Assembly (NCBI RefSeq): GCF_028595285.1
Contig: NZ_JAQQXQ010000002.1
Coordinates: 186,001 to 250,000, forward strand
Source of the DNA: Erythrobacter fulvus
Lineage (GTDB): Bacteria > Pseudomonadota > Alphaproteobacteria > Sphingomonadales > Sphingomonadaceae
Direction: 5' to 3'
DNA: 64,000 nt
Of the stretch, positions 1 to 9,790 are shown in pieces (the first letter of the stretch is position 1; each line of letters begins with the position of its first letter). Position numbers and translations under genes: made by a program. Under the pieces are notes generated by a model. That model searched no databases. It was not told where the DNA came from and saw nothing but the letters and a program-made list of their open reading frames with translations.

Positions 1-400
1 CGTACGCGAAGCGACTCCGTTGAGGAAGCCGTTGAACTGCAGGATGGTCGTTCGCGACGGGTAGTCTGCAGAACATCCCGGATCTTCAGGTTCTCTCGGA
101 AGCGGTCGCCATCGTGCTCCTTGTCAGCCATTAGTGCCTCGGGTCTGTTGACACGGGTCGCCGCCAGCTGCTCCACATGGTTGTGATCTGAGACCGTCGG
201 CCACGACGAACCCCAAAGGCCGCACCTGATTGTCACCGCGAGCGCGGATCCTGCTTGCAAAGCCGCCGCGAGGTCGACAAAGTGCGTTCGCACTACCCCT
301 CTTGCCGACCTTTCCGCCACCGGCCGAAGACCTGACCGCGAATGCGGGCGCTGTCGATCATTTGCGGCCAGTCCTCGGTGAAGCCCGGACCGGCAGCAAC
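1..400 (-). pseudogene. Decayed IS5-family transposase (central/C-terminal part)
   Basis: Read on the minus strand, this stretch gives pieces of an IS5-family DDE transposase in different frames. One piece starts MIDSARIRGQVFGRWRKG near position 361, and an uninterrupted piece (about 176 down to 1) contains NHVEQLAATRVNRPEALMADK followed by DGDRFRENLKIRDVL. The last part matches the usual ADKGYDxDxFR segment around the second catalytic aspartate. Frameshifts and stops separate the pieces, and the expected downstream IPPRSNR segment is garbled, so the gene is dead. The element continues past the left edge. It marks the border of the polysaccharide locus and has a counterpart fragment at about 21.44-21.53 kb. 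Confidence 0.75.
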
Positions 401-546
401 TTGCCTCGGAAACACGCCAGAAAGTTTCAGAAGTCCGCTCGATTCCCGTCAGTGTCCGACACTTCTCCGCGATCAAGACCGGCTAATTGGAAAGCAGCCA
501 TGAGTAGGAAGCTCGCGCCTTCGAGAATCCTTTTTGTCACTATGGC

Positions 547-1503
547 TCAGGCTTCGCGCAAGCTGGAATGGTTTTTCAGAAACCAGCGGTACGTCTGTGC
601 GATGCCGTCCTCCAGCGGAATCTCGGCTCTCCAGCCCATGTTCGTCAGGCGGGTCACGTTCATCAGCTTGCGCATAGTGCCGTCAGGCTTGCTGGTGTCG
701 AAAAGGATCCGTCCCGTGAAGCCGGTCGTCCTTGCAATCATCTGCGCTAACTCCCTGATGCTCACGTCCTCACCGTAGCCGAGATTAATATGGCTCAGCA
801 TTGGGTCGGTATTCCTCAAGTAGGTTTCTTTCTTAAGGTCGAGCACAAAGACAGATCCTGCCGCCATATCCTGCACGTGCAGAAACTCGCGCCTCGGTGC
901 TCCCGTGCCCCAGATAGTCACCTCGTCCTTCCCGTCTCGGACAGCCTCGTGGAAGCGACGTAGCAAGGCTGGCAGCACATGCGAGTTTTCCGGATGGAAA
1001 TTGTCTCCGGGCCCGTACAGATTGGTCGGCATGACGCTGCGATAGTCAGTTCCGTACTGGCGATTGTAGCTCTCGCACAGCTTGATGCCGGCAATCTTGG
1101 CGACTGCGTATGGTTCGTTGGTAGCCTCCAGAACGCCCGTCAACAGCGATTCCTCGCTGATTGGTTGCTTGGCATTTCGCGGATATATGCACGAGGATCC
1201 TAAGAAAAGTAGGCGCTCGACCCCGGCGGTAAATGCCTCGTGGATGACGTTGCACTCCATCATAAGGTTTTCGAAGATGAACTGCGCGGGAAAGGTGTTG
1301 TTGGCGTAGATCCCCCCGACCTTGGCTGCGGCCAGAACGACCGCGTCAGGACGTTCAATCGCCATAAAGGCTCTTACAGCCTGTTGGTCGAGCAGGTCGA
1401 GTTCGGCGCGCGATCTGGTGATCACATCATCGCCGCGCTCGACCAGCAAACGTGCGATTGCGCCGCCCACCATGCCGCGGTGACCGGCAACGAATACTTT
1501 CAT
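547..1503 (-). CDS. fcl: GDP-L-fucose synthase (GDP-4-keto-6-deoxymannose epimerase/reductase)
   Basis: This NADPH-dependent short-chain epimerase/reductase converts GDP-4-keto-6-deoxy-D-mannose to GDP-L-fucose in the cytoplasm. The 318-residue protein matches the family length. It shows the Rossmann motif GHRGMVG (residues 7-13), the LGSSCIYP segment with the catalytic serine, and Tyr132/Lys136 in [13 protein letters not shown]. The ATG at 1503 is preferred over an in-frame TTG five codons upstream because AGGGG lies about 7 nt before it; this leaves 11 bp after the gmd stop. It follows gmd in the same direction, so the two consecutive enzymes are probably co-transcribed. It supplies fucose for the glycosyltransferases upstream on this strand. 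Confidence 0.95.
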   Translation of the reverse strand: MKVFVAGHRGMVGGAIARLLVERGDDVITRSRAELDLLDQQAVRAFMAIERPDAVVLAAAKVGGIYANNTFPAQFIFENLMMECNVIHEAFTAGVERLLFLGSSCIYPRNAKQPISEESLLTGVLEATNEPYAVAKIAGIKLCESYNRQYGTDYRSVMPTNLYGPGDNFHPENSHVLPALLRRFHEAVRDGKDEVTIWGTGAPRREFLHVQDMAAGSVFVLDLKKETYLRNTDPMLSHINLGYGEDVSIRELAQMIARTTGFTGRILFDTSKPDGTMRKLMNVTRLTNMGWRAEIPLEDGIAQTYRWFLKNHSSLREA

Positions 1504-1514
1504 GAGCTGACCCC

Positions 1515-2639
1515 TCAACCTTCCGAAGCGACGGGAATGCTAAAGCCGTGAAGCTTGAGCAGCGCATGGCGCTTTGCAACCTTGAGATCTTCGGCCACCA
1601 TTTCCGCGCACATGTCCTGCGCGGTGACTTCCGGAACCCAGCCAAGTTTGTTCTTGGCCTTCGTAGGATCACCCAGCAGAGTTTCTACCTCCGCAGGGCG
1701 GAAGTAACGCGGGTCGATACGCACGATGATGTCGCCGACATTGAGGCCAGGTGCCATGTCCCTATCGACCGCGGTCACCACTCCGACTTCGTCGAGGCCT
1801 TCACCCGCAAACGACAAGTCTATCCCAAGTTCTTTGGCGGACCATTGGATGAATTCACGCACCGAATACTGCAGGCCCGTAGCAATCACATAGTCTTCAG
1901 CTTCATTCTGCTGAAGCATCATCCATTGCATGCGGACGTAATCCTTGGCATGCCCCCAGTCACGCAACGCGTCTATATTTCCCATGAAGAGACATTCTTC
2001 CAGGCCTTGGCTGATATTGGCAAGGCCACGAGTAATTTTGCGGGTGACAAAGGTTTCGCCTCTACGCGGGGACTCGTGATTGAACAGTATTCCGTTGCAA
2101 GCGTAGAGGCCGTATGCCTCGCGGTAATTCACCGTGATCCAGTAGGCATAGAGCTTGGCAACCGCATAGGGCGAGCGGGGATGAAAAGGAGTAGTTTCGC
2201 TTTGCGGAACTTGCTGCACGAGACCGTAAAGCTCTGAAGTCGATGCCTGGTAGAAGCGGGTTTTGTTCTCCATCCCCAGAAAGCGGATCGCCTCGAGAAG
2301 GCGCAAGGCGCCGATCGCATCGACATCGGCCGTGTATTCCGGGGCCTCGAAGCTTACGGCCACATGGCTCTGAGCGCCGAGGTTGTAGATCTCGTCGGGT
2401 TCGATCTCGGCGATCAGTCGAGTAAGGTTGGACGTGTCGCTCAGGTCGCCATAGTGCAGCCGAAAACGCGACGACTCTACATGAGGATCTGCGTATATGT
2501 GATCAACTCGCTGGGTATTGAAGAGCGAGGCCCGGCGCTTGATTCCGTGAACTTCATATCCCTTCTCAAGCAGGAATTCAGCAAGATAGGAACCGTCTTG
2601 GCCTGTAACACCCGTTATGAGAGCCTTCTTCTGTGCCAT
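1515..2639 (-). CDS. gmd: GDP-mannose 4,6-dehydratase
   Basis: The enzyme dehydrates GDP-D-mannose to GDP-4-keto-6-deoxy-D-mannose, the first committed step to GDP-L-fucose (or GDP-rhamnose and relatives). The 374-residue protein is full length. It has the NADP-binding motif GVTGQDG (residues 10-16), the ASTSELYG segment near 122-129 with the catalytic Thr/Ser-Glu, and the Tyr148-x3-Lys152 pair. It lies directly upstream of fcl. Its substrate would come from ManC, encoded at 14.6 kb on the other strand. The 87-bp gap upstream contains an inverted repeat GCTCAC/GTGAGC (2670-2690), with no T-run, in the gmd leader. Confidence 0.95.
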   Translation of the reverse strand: MAQKKALITGVTGQDGSYLAEFLLEKGYEVHGIKRRASLFNTQRVDHIYADPHVESSRFRLHYGDLSDTSNLTRLIAEIEPDEIYNLGAQSHVAVSFEAPEYTADVDAIGALRLLEAIRFLGMENKTRFYQASTSELYGLVQQVPQSETTPFHPRSPYAVAKLYAYWITVNYREAYGLYACNGILFNHESPRRGETFVTRKITRGLANISQGLEECLFMGNIDALRDWGHAKDYVRMQWMMLQQNEAEDYVIATGLQYSVREFIQWSAKELGIDLSFAGEGLDEVGVVTAVDRDMAPGLNVGDIIVRIDPRYFRPAEVETLLGDPTKAKNKLGWVPEVTAQDMCAEMVAEDLKVAKRHALLKLHGFSIPVASEG

Positions 2640-2726
2640 AAATTTACCATTTCCGATTTAAAGGGAGTCGCTCACCCAATAAGCGTGAGCCATTTCGACC
2701 GCGCTACGAGAAGCTAAATTAATAAA

Positions 2727-4262
2727 TTAGCTGTTGTCCAAAGAAAAATTGAACTGCTTGAAGCATACAGACAGCCTGCGATTGTCCGTTGGTAAGGCGG
2801 TCGCCTTATCAAAACACAAAACAAACCGATTCTCATGGCGCAGAAGTTCCGCGTCGAATTCGAAGTGATAATCTGCCCAGCCGGGTTTAATTCGCTCTTC
2901 ATGAACGATCTGTTCGTTAAGTAGGATGGTACACTGAACCCACTTGCCCAGTTGAGGAAGAGAAGATGCTGTGAAGCATGTCCTTACTCGACCCTCCCCG
3001 GCGTCGAGGCCCGAAAAATGGATTTCGGACCTGTTCCCGACGGCCCAGCGCCATTCAGGTTCGGCGTTGCTCCAGCCTTCCCCAATGAACCGGTCGTCCG
3101 TGTTGGTCAGGTCTAGCACACCGTTGCTCCCAAGCGCGCAATCCCGCAATTGCAAAGAGGGATCGATCTGTTCTGCTTGTGCCTCGCCGAGCGCATCCAG
3201 AAGCCTGTGGTAGGGCAAATCGGACAGTTCGCCCAATACAGTTAAACGCCTCGTTATAAACGACACGTATTCGTCGAGAGATGCGTAGTAACTGTACCAA
3301 AGGTCTCGCAAGAATACAGAGTGATCCATGTCGATCGCTGGTGGGGTTTCTGCCTTGTCGACCCACTCGATGATCGCGGAGTGTGAGGAAAGCCACTGTT
3401 TGCGCCCCTCCACCACTGTGCGCCATCCGGCCCGCGCTATCCGTGATGCGTGGTTGCGGATCTGAATGGCGGAAGGAGCGTTCTTGTTGAACAATATCCC
3501 ATTGAACCAGTTGCTGATATACTCATTGTTGGTCGGCGCATCATGGGCTAAAACCAGCTTGCCCGCCGCCATTGCTTCCAAAAGCGCCATGCCTATTCCC
3601 TCCGCGACGCGCGGCGCGATGAAGACGTTGGCTTTATTCAAACAATTCGCATAGCCAGCTCTGTCTTTGAACCAGGTGCTTTGGGTAAACTTGTATCGCG
3701 TCCTTTCAGGCAAGGTCGGGACGAAGTTACCTACAATGTCTGGCGCATTGTGGAGATGCAAGCTGTCAAGTTCGCCCCCTAACAGGGTGTCCACAAGTCT
3801 GAAGTCGATGCCGTGATCTGGCCGGCGCTGCCAGAAAAAGGCGTCGAACTTGTCGAAGTGTGGTAGCTTTTCCTCATCCGCCGGTTCTGGGAAATAGCGC
3901 AACAGCATCGTTTTGCAGCCGGCCATGCGGATGCGCTCATTGAGCACGAGACTGAAATTGAGGAAGCGCGCTTTGCGCGCGAACATCCAGTGAACATCGG
4001 GCATGCCGCCCGACCCGTCGAACATCGGGATTACGATGACAGGCTTACCCATCGCCGAAAAGAGGGGTGCCAGGAAGTCCATTTGCCATAGTATGACAAT
4101 GTCGACGCCAGCGGCCGCATTCAGCACGCCGTCATCAGGCTGACGTTCGGGCTCGAGATAATAAGATTGCACATCAAAAGCGGCACGCAAAATATCGACA
4201 AAGAAATCCGCCGAGCGGGTCTTCTGATGAAATTGGTGATCTACGAAGAGAGCTTTTTTCAT
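2727..4262 (-). CDS. Glycosyltransferase (GT-B) with a C-terminal beta-rich domain
   Basis: This 511-residue protein probably adds a sugar during assembly of the surface polysaccharide on the cytoplasmic face. Residues 1-350 look like a GT-B glycosyltransferase, with the donor-binding E-x7-E signature in RVAEGIGMALLEAMAAG (Glu221/Glu229) followed by a glycine/asparagine-rich turn. From about residue 375 to the end there is a separate module rich in alternating hydrophobic residues, Trp and charged turns (for example GEGWSNAEPEWRWAVGNRSE), which reads like a beta-sandwich rather than a GT domain. The gene is separated by one base from the upstream glycosyltransferase stop, so the two should be co-expressed. 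Acceptor and donor cannot be told from sequence. Confidence 0.8.
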   Translation of the reverse strand: MKKALFVDHQFHQKTRSADFFVDILRAAFDVQSYYLEPERQPDDGVLNAAAGVDIVILWQMDFLAPLFSAMGKPVIVIPMFDGSGGMPDVHWMFARKARFLNFSLVLNERIRMAGCKTMLLRYFPEPADEEKLPHFDKFDAFFWQRRPDHGIDFRLVDTLLGGELDSLHLHNAPDIVGNFVPTLPERTRYKFTQSTWFKDRAGYANCLNKANVFIAPRVAEGIGMALLEAMAAGKLVLAHDAPTNNEYISNWFNGILFNKNAPSAIQIRNHASRIARAGWRTVVEGRKQWLSSHSAIIEWVDKAETPPAIDMDHSVFLRDLWYSYYASLDEYVSFITRRLTVLGELSDLPYHRLLDALGEAQAEQIDPSLQLRDCALGSNGVLDLTNTDDRFIGEGWSNAEPEWRWAVGNRSEIHFSGLDAGEGRVRTCFTASSLPQLGKWVQCTILLNEQIVHEERIKPGWADYHFEFDAELLRHENRFVLCFDKATALPTDNRRLSVCFKQFNFSLDNS

Positions 4263-4263
4263 T

Positions 4264-5457
4264 TCAGATCACCCAATCTCTGTAGCTGGATACGAGATCC
4301 CGCACAAACCGACCTCGTGCTTGGCTGGCTTTTGCATGGCGGGAAAGCGGCGTTTCCATGCTGCAGGCGATAACCTTGTCAGCCATGTCGGCGATACTCC
4401 TGCACGCCGTGCCGCTGCCAAAATAGCGCATCTGGTCGACGAACGCCGGCCCCTCCAACGCCAGACAGTGTCGTCCACTCATCATGGCCTCGATCAGGAC
4501 GGCCGAACCGCGGAACTGGTACACATCCTGCGCATAAGGGAGCAGCACCAGGTCGGCTTCTTCGTATAGCTTCGCGAGGTCCACCGGCGAAAGTTGCGAG
4601 GGAAGAAGGGTCGTCCCCGGGATAGCGTAAAGCCGCACCAGATAGTCAATCTGATGCTTCAAATCCCGATCCGGCAACACCTGTGTGATGAAGCGGATGC
4701 GCATGTCGGGATCTCGCCGCCTCACTCCGGAAAACAGTTCGGCGAGGTCGAGGAAGCCCTTGTCGTACCGCGCGGAACCGGGGCAAATCACGGTGAATTG
4801 TTCAGTCTGCGGCAGGGGCACCTGCTCGCGGATTTCGATGTTCGCTGCAACTGCTACCGGACGGTTCAGTTGACCGGCGAGATATTCGGCGTAGCGCGGG
4901 GTTTCGGCTGCAAGCCGTACGGGCAAACCCGCCTCAAACAAGCGATTTATGAGCGCTATCGTAACATTGAGCGGCTTGCTATATCGCCCTGAGGATGCCG
5001 TTTCCATGACCCCAATGAGCCGAATCAAGAGCTTGGGGCTCCCGGCTGCGCGCAGCTCGTCGATCAATTCCACCAGCGCTAGTAGGGAATAAAAGTCGAC
5101 CGACGGGTAGCAGATCGTGTCATCGCCGCCGACCTCCAGCTGCTTTAGCAGTCGAGCCAGATCTTTCTTCGCCGCAGTAGTCTTCTGCTCATGCGTTCGC
5201 GGGAACGTCGTATCGACGTGGGCATCCGGCAAGGGCATTACGTCATTGTAATAGTATTCGAAAGTCGGCATTATACGAAAGTGGGCGCTAATTTCGTCCG
5301 GAAGGCTATTGCATCCAAGGCTCACAACCTCCTCAAAATACTTTCCAACGAAATGCTTAAAGGTATCCATGGCTGCGACATTATGCCCATATGGAAATAC
5401 GCACACCGGATCGAGTATTATCAATCTTGAGTGTCTTGATTTCGATTCATCGCCCAT
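4264..5457 (-). CDS. Glycosyltransferase, GT4-like
   Basis: This is a 397-residue GT-B glycosyltransferase. The C-terminal half has the typical layout: FTVICPGSARYDKG opens the donor domain, ITQVLPDRD and LLPSQLSPVDLAKLYEEADLVLLPY follow, and SAVLIEAMMSGRHC occupies the E-x7-E position. The N-terminal half lacks a signal peptide, so the enzyme is cytoplasmic or peripheral. The ATG at 5457 is supported by AAGGGG about 8 nt upstream. It is first in the pair with the next glycosyltransferase (one base apart). The 228-bp region before it contains no gene and has an AT-rich stretch suitable for a promoter. The sugar transferred is unknown. Confidence 0.8.
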   Translation of the reverse strand: MGDESKSRHSRLIILDPVCVFPYGHNVAAMDTFKHFVGKYFEEVVSLGCNSLPDEISAHFRIMPTFEYYYNDVMPLPDAHVDTTFPRTHEQKTTAAKKDLARLLKQLEVGGDDTICYPSVDFYSLLALVELIDELRAAGSPKLLIRLIGVMETASSGRYSKPLNVTIALINRLFEAGLPVRLAAETPRYAEYLAGQLNRPVAVAANIEIREQVPLPQTEQFTVICPGSARYDKGFLDLAELFSGVRRRDPDMRIRFITQVLPDRDLKHQIDYLVRLYAIPGTTLLPSQLSPVDLAKLYEEADLVLLPYAQDVYQFRGSAVLIEAMMSGRHCLALEGPAFVDQMRYFGSGTACRSIADMADKVIACSMETPLSRHAKASQARGRFVRDLVSSYRDWVI

Positions 5458-5484
5458 CGAGATTGCCCCTTAATTTAAAAAATA

Positions 5485-5530
5485 GTACCATAACGTTTGA
5501 CATGGCGTTCAAATACAAGCTCAATATTCG
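5485..5530 (-). promoter_or_regulatory. Possible promoter for the 4264-5457 glycosyltransferase
   Basis: On the minus strand a TTGAAC hexamer is followed 19 nt later by TACTAT inside GGTACTATTTTTT, about 25 nt before the start codon. The spacing is longer than the ideal 17 nt, so this is only a weak candidate. It suggests the sulfotransferase gene upstream and the two glycosyltransferases may be separate transcription units. Confidence 0.25.
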
Positions 5531-5685
5531 GTGAAAATCTCGATCATCTTTGCCAGTGAGAGCCGCATTTCATCAAATCACAAGAAAGATTGGGCTTGTC
5601 GCCTATTCGGTTCTGCCGTGTTTGCGCAAGGAAAAATGAGCCAGTCGCGGTTGAAAATGCTCGTTTAGGTAATCGGTTGAGGCCA

Positions 5686-7521
5686 TCATTGGTCGCTGAT
5701 AATCGCTCTCCAAATCCACTCGGCTAATCCGTCCGGCGTGTTACCCTTTTCCCCGAGCTCGCACGTGTTTTCGAAACCCGGCAATCCGCAGAGGCTTTCG
5801 CGCAACCTGCGCTCCCAAACCCGCTTGGGCATGAGCAGCCGGAGGCTGCTGAATTTTATGAGCGTTGCGAGGGCGAACGTTAGCCGATCGCGGACTTTGT
5901 CGCCCTCGAGAACTCCTTGCAACCGATCTTCAGACCGAACCCGCGCTGCCTGTTCGGCCGCCAAATTCATTGCCAGCTCTGCGCCCGCTTGTTCCAGATT
6001 CGAAATTCGGCCCGCCAACTCGAGATTCACGGCACCCAAGTTGGACATCGCAGCTTCGAGCATTACGACTGCGTCTTCAAACCGTTGGGCGCGCCCTCTC
6101 TCCACCACAAGCTCAGTCTGGGACGCATTTAACGCCTCATGTGCTTCGCCGAGGACATTTTGAACGGATAGCATTTCTCGACGCGATCTGGCCAATTGAT
6201 CCGCAAGTTGCTGCATCTCGCGATCAACCTCGACTTGGTGCTGTGACCGTTCCGCGCGCTCCCGAAATAAGCTGTGCTCCAAATCTCCGAACTCGGCTTC
6301 TCGTGCGGAGAGCCGGCAAAGCAGGTCGGCTCTTTCCCGGGCGCTTTCTTGCCTTGTTTCCTCAAGCTCACTCTCACGCGCTTCGAGCGCCGTGCGGACC
6401 TCCTGCAATTCCTTATCGAGATCGCACACCTTCGTCGCCGATTCGATCGCTAAAGCTTCCGCTTTCTTTTCAAGGAGGGTGCAATACTCGAAGGCGCTGG
6501 ATGCCTCGCGTTGGAAACTGTCCTGCGCACACCACACGTCCGACACGAGCCCATCTATGAAGATGCGCTCGTCGGTGCTGGCGTTGCAGATTGTCTTGAT
6601 CGTTAAGGCCATCGCGTCGATGGTTTCGACACATGCAGCCTTGTCGGATAGCGGACGCAGTGGAAAATCGACCTGTGTGCATACATCGGTCAGATCCACA
6701 TTGATCCCGATATTCTGCCGGATTTGAGCAACCACTTGCTCAAGGTGTTCGCCATCGGGAGCCGCGAGGGCGTTTACATCGACGACCAGATCGGCCGAAC
6801 GTCTTGCCAGCGTCAGAAAATAGAGATGAAAGCCGACGCAATAGCAGAAAACCCTGTCGAAATTTTCGGAGCTCACCCATGCTTCGAACGTGGCGCGGTC
6901 ATCGGCAGAGAAAATTCCCGCGAGCTGCGCCATCGCCGGATCGCGATCCGCCAGTTCAATCGTTTCGTACAGCGTGTGCAAGAAGTACCAGTTCCCGAAC
7001 CGAGCCTGACCTGCATACGAGTTCCATTGGTGAAAGAGGTTTCTGATGAGAAGCACATGATAGCCGCCAAAGGCCATCCGTAAACCGCGGGCACGCGCCA
7101 GAATTCGCGTACAAGATAGAAGCGGCAGCCGCCCGCGATGTTCTGCATGTTTGATCAGACCCTGCACATATGCAGCTATATCCTCGTCAAGCGGCCCTTC
7201 CGCTCCGGCGGTGCCTATGTATCGGTCACCTAGATTTCGCACGGTTGGAAAGCCCGGGACCCCGCCCTCATCACCAAGCATAAGGGCATACTCCAGCGAA
7301 TACGGGCCGCAGTCTGGATGGTGTGACCGCCATCCTTCGGGGCAGGCCTCTGCAACGTTCTTCAGGGTCAACGAGCCAAGTTGTTCGTTAAACGGTTCAT
7401 AATAGCAAAGCAGTTCTTTATGTGCGCGGAACTTCGACCAGAACCAAGTGCTGGACGACCGAAATCCGGAGTACAGGAAGATCGGGAAGTTCTCAGCACG
7501 AACAGACTTACTGGGCTTCAT
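5686..7521 (-). CDS. Sulfotransferase-like protein with long C-terminal coiled coil
   Basis: The N-terminal 300 residues look like a PAPS-dependent sulfotransferase. SGFRSSSTWFWSKF (residues 18-31) fits the 5'-phosphosulfate-binding loop, followed by a YEPFN segment, and HVLLIRNLFHQWNSY resembles the 3'-phosphate-binding strand-helix. Residues about 339-540 form a continuous heptad-rich coiled coil (many Glu/Arg/Leu/Ala, no proline), followed by a short C-terminal tail of about 70 residues. The ATG at 7521 has GGAGG 7 nt upstream. In this locus it would most likely sulfate the polysaccharide or its carrier-linked precursor. The coiled coil could drive oligomerisation or tether the enzyme to the export machinery; that is inference. 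Activity and acceptor are unproven. Confidence 0.7.
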   Translation of the reverse strand: MKPSKSVRAENFPIFLYSGFRSSSTWFWSKFRAHKELLCYYEPFNEQLGSLTLKNVAEACPEGWRSHHPDCGPYSLEYALMLGDEGGVPGFPTVRNLGDRYIGTAGAEGPLDEDIAAYVQGLIKHAEHRGRLPLLSCTRILARARGLRMAFGGYHVLLIRNLFHQWNSYAGQARFGNWYFLHTLYETIELADRDPAMAQLAGIFSADDRATFEAWVSSENFDRVFCYCVGFHLYFLTLARRSADLVVDVNALAAPDGEHLEQVVAQIRQNIGINVDLTDVCTQVDFPLRPLSDKAACVETIDAMALTIKTICNASTDERIFIDGLVSDVWCAQDSFQREASSAFEYCTLLEKKAEALAIESATKVCDLDKELQEVRTALEARESELEETRQESARERADLLCRLSAREAEFGDLEHSLFRERAERSQHQVEVDREMQQLADQLARSRREMLSVQNVLGEAHEALNASQTELVVERGRAQRFEDAVVMLEAAMSNLGAVNLELAGRISNLEQAGAELAMNLAAEQAARVRSEDRLQGVLEGDKVRDRLTFALATLIKFSSLRLLMPKRVWERRLRESLCGLPGFENTCELGEKGNTPDGLAEWIWRAIISDQ

Positions 7522-7792
7522 TCAGCACCTCCAGCTCGCCCCGCTTGGCATTTTCTTGCCATCAGCACGTTGGCAACCGGCCTCTTACTACCCTTTGCCG
7601 GTGCCCGAAAGTTCTTCAATCCACGACAAGACATCGCCGACCTCACGGGAAGAACGCGTGGACTGGCTTTTTCGCCTTGAGAGCGAAGGCTGAGCAGCCG
7701 ATGCTGGCGCGGCCTGCTCGGGCAACGTATCATTCCGTCCCTTGCGAATAGACTTAACAAGCAGGAGAGAAGTTTGCGGCCGAGATCCCCCG

Positions 7793-9052
7793 TCAGCTGA
7801 CTACTTGAATCAGCTCGGTCACGGACTCGTCCCACCCCTTTTCTGGAAGATTGACGGCGATCCTACCGTGCGCGATGTCCTCGGCCCATTCCTTGATCCT
7901 TTCCGCCAATATTGCGGGCTCTCGAATATCGGGGAAATATTTTACACCGCACTCCTCGTGCTGACGGAACACCATCAGATCGCGGGCCAGAACCGGCTTG
8001 CGGTGACCCAGAGCCTCGATGAGCGGCAGGCCGAACCCTTCGGCGAATGACGCGATGATGGCCCCCTTGCAGCCCCGATACATCTGGTCAAGTTCCGGAT
8101 CCTCCACATCAGCGAACCAGAAAAGCTGTTTTCCGATCCTTGGATGCGTGCTGATCCGTCGGTAGAGATCGTCGACCTGCCATCCTTTCTGGCCAACGAG
8201 TACCAACGCGTCGGGCCAGCCGTTAGCCCAAAGAATATCGAAGGCGTCGAGTACATCGGAATGACCCTTGCGGGGCTCAAGTGTGCCCACCTGCAGGAAA
8301 TACCCCGCCGAAGAGCCATGTAGCAAATCGGTAAGCCTGCTGGGCTTAGTTTCATCAATCGGTTCGCCGCTGGTAATCCGGTATCCCATCGGCAGGACCT
8401 TGGTCGCGTAACCAGAATCGAGCCCATAAACGGACATCAACGCAATCCGCAGCTGGGATTCAGTTTGCGGAGAGTTACACAGAAAACCATCTGCCAACGT
8501 TGCAAGGATGCCAAGCCACGCGCGGTAGCGGATGACCGTATTGCGCGAGAACCAGCCGGGCTTCTCGAGCGGCAAAAGGTCGTGGACGAGAAACCATAGC
8601 TTCCCGCCTTGGCGACGGAAACGCGCCAACTGACTGGAGTTCCAGCGAATGTCATCCAGTGAATAGTCTAGCCCTATAAAAATATCCCCAGGCCGGCCTT
8701 CCATCTGGACCGAAAGTGCAAGTTTGTCACCACTTGGCCAGCAAATGGTGTGATACGGAGTCTCGCGTCCCGCCGCGACAAAATGTAGGCTGCACGCGAG
8801 CGTGTCAGCCCGCGCTTTCAGTCCAAGCGCCAATGCCCGAACAACCCGTTGGATGCCGGTGCCCGCATCGTGCTTGCTGATCACCGATACATCTACGAAG
8901 ATTCGCTGGACCTCCGGCTGCACCAGGCCGCGCGGTTCCAAAAGCGCGCGGCGTCGCCGCGTCAAGACCTTCCGCACGGTGGAGCCGATCAGAGTCTGTT
9001 CGAGCTGGTAAGGCAACAAGTCCAACATTTTCTCCACACTAATCAGGGGCAT
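7793..9052 (-). CDS. Glycosyltransferase family 4
   Basis: This 419-residue GT4 enzyme carries GTGIQRVVRAL near the N terminus, a motif it shares in form with the glycosyltransferase at 13.3 kb. The donor domain begins with FLQVGTLEPRKGH and ends with the diagnostic FAEGFGLPLIEALG (E-x7-E). It probably extends the polysaccharide repeat in the cytoplasm. The start is uncertain: I chose the ATG at 9052; a TTG at 9067 and an ATG at 9028 (GTGGAG just upstream) are possible. The 271 bp between it and the next gene down (sulfotransferase) hold no gene that I can support. Confidence 0.82.
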   Translation of the reverse strand: MPLISVEKMLDLLPYQLEQTLIGSTVRKVLTRRRRALLEPRGLVQPEVQRIFVDVSVISKHDAGTGIQRVVRALALGLKARADTLACSLHFVAAGRETPYHTICWPSGDKLALSVQMEGRPGDIFIGLDYSLDDIRWNSSQLARFRRQGGKLWFLVHDLLPLEKPGWFSRNTVIRYRAWLGILATLADGFLCNSPQTESQLRIALMSVYGLDSGYATKVLPMGYRITSGEPIDETKPSRLTDLLHGSSAGYFLQVGTLEPRKGHSDVLDAFDILWANGWPDALVLVGQKGWQVDDLYRRISTHPRIGKQLFWFADVEDPELDQMYRGCKGAIIASFAEGFGLPLIEALGHRKPVLARDLMVFRQHEECGVKYFPDIREPAILAERIKEWAEDIAHGRIAVNLPEKGWDESVTELIQVVS

Positions 9053-9136
9053 TTCAATCTTTGGCAAAGGTGGGAGATGGGTGGAAGCCAGCGGCCTAGT
9101 GGAGGAAAGAAAATCGGCGCGATCCGATGTGGGCTT

Positions 9137-9790
9137 TCACGCCATCGCCTCCGCGTAAGAATTATAAGCGCCATCGACAGTTGCGAATTGCTTCAGCTTG
9201 CCATCGATCAACAACGCTGCCCGATCGCAGTGATTTTTAATGAAGCCCGGATCATGCGAAACAATGATCATTGCTCGGTCGGCACGCTTCACGAAAAGTT
9301 CCTCATGGCACTTAGCTTGGAACCTGCTGTCACCGACCGCCACGATCTCGTCCACGAGATAGCAGTCAAATTCGATCACCATTGATGCCGCGAAGGCGAG
9401 CCTTGCACGCATACCTGACGAATAGGTGCGAACCGGCTCCCTCAGGTAAACCCCCAGTTCGGTGAAGTCATTGACAAAAGGCAGGCAGGCTTCGGGATCG
9501 ACGCCGTAGATCCGGCAAATGAACCGCAGATTGTCGAGCCCGGTGAGGCTGCTCTGGAAGCCGCCGGAAAAGGCAAGCGGCCACGACACGTTCATTTTGC
9601 GCTCGATCTTTCCAGCATCGGGCTTTTCGGCGCCGCCGATAATCCGCACGAGTGTGGACTTGCCCGCCCCGTTACGTCCGAGGATGCCAATAGTCTCGCC
9701 CGGTGCAATCGTGAGGTCCACCCCATCGAGCACGGTGAACGGCCCTGAGGCGGTCTCATAGCTTTTGCGGATACCCGTCATCCGGATCAT
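9137..9790 (-). CDS. kpsT: Capsule polysaccharide ABC exporter, ATP-binding subunit
   Basis: This 217-residue ATPase is the KpsT/BexA/CtrD type that powers export of lipid-linked polysaccharide across the inner membrane. Visible motifs are Walker A GRNGAGKS (38-45), the signature YSSGMRARL (123-131), Walker B CYLVDE (143-148) and the H-loop IIVSHD. It is short, as capsule-type ATPases are, and lacks the C-terminal carbohydrate-binding domain of Wzt-type O-antigen ATPases. This argues against substrate recognition through a modified end sugar. Its ATG overlaps the stop of the permease gene by 4 bp (ATGA), so the subunits are translationally coupled. Confidence 0.93.
   Translation of the reverse strand: MIRMTGIRKSYETASGPFTVLDGVDLTIAPGETIGILGRNGAGKSTLVRIIGGAEKPDAGKIERKMNVSWPLAFSGGFQSSLTGLDNLRFICRIYGVDPEACLPFVNDFTELGVYLREPVRTYSSGMRARLAFAASMVIEFDCYLVDEIVAVGDSRFQAKCHEELFVKRADRAMIIVSHDPGFIKNHCDRAALLIDGKLKQFATVDGAYNSYAEAMA

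Noticed and set aside
2670..2690. Inverted repeat GCTCAC/GTGAGC before gmd as a terminator
   Set aside because: The stem is only 6 bp with a 9-nt loop and no T-run, so it was mentioned only in the gmd entry.
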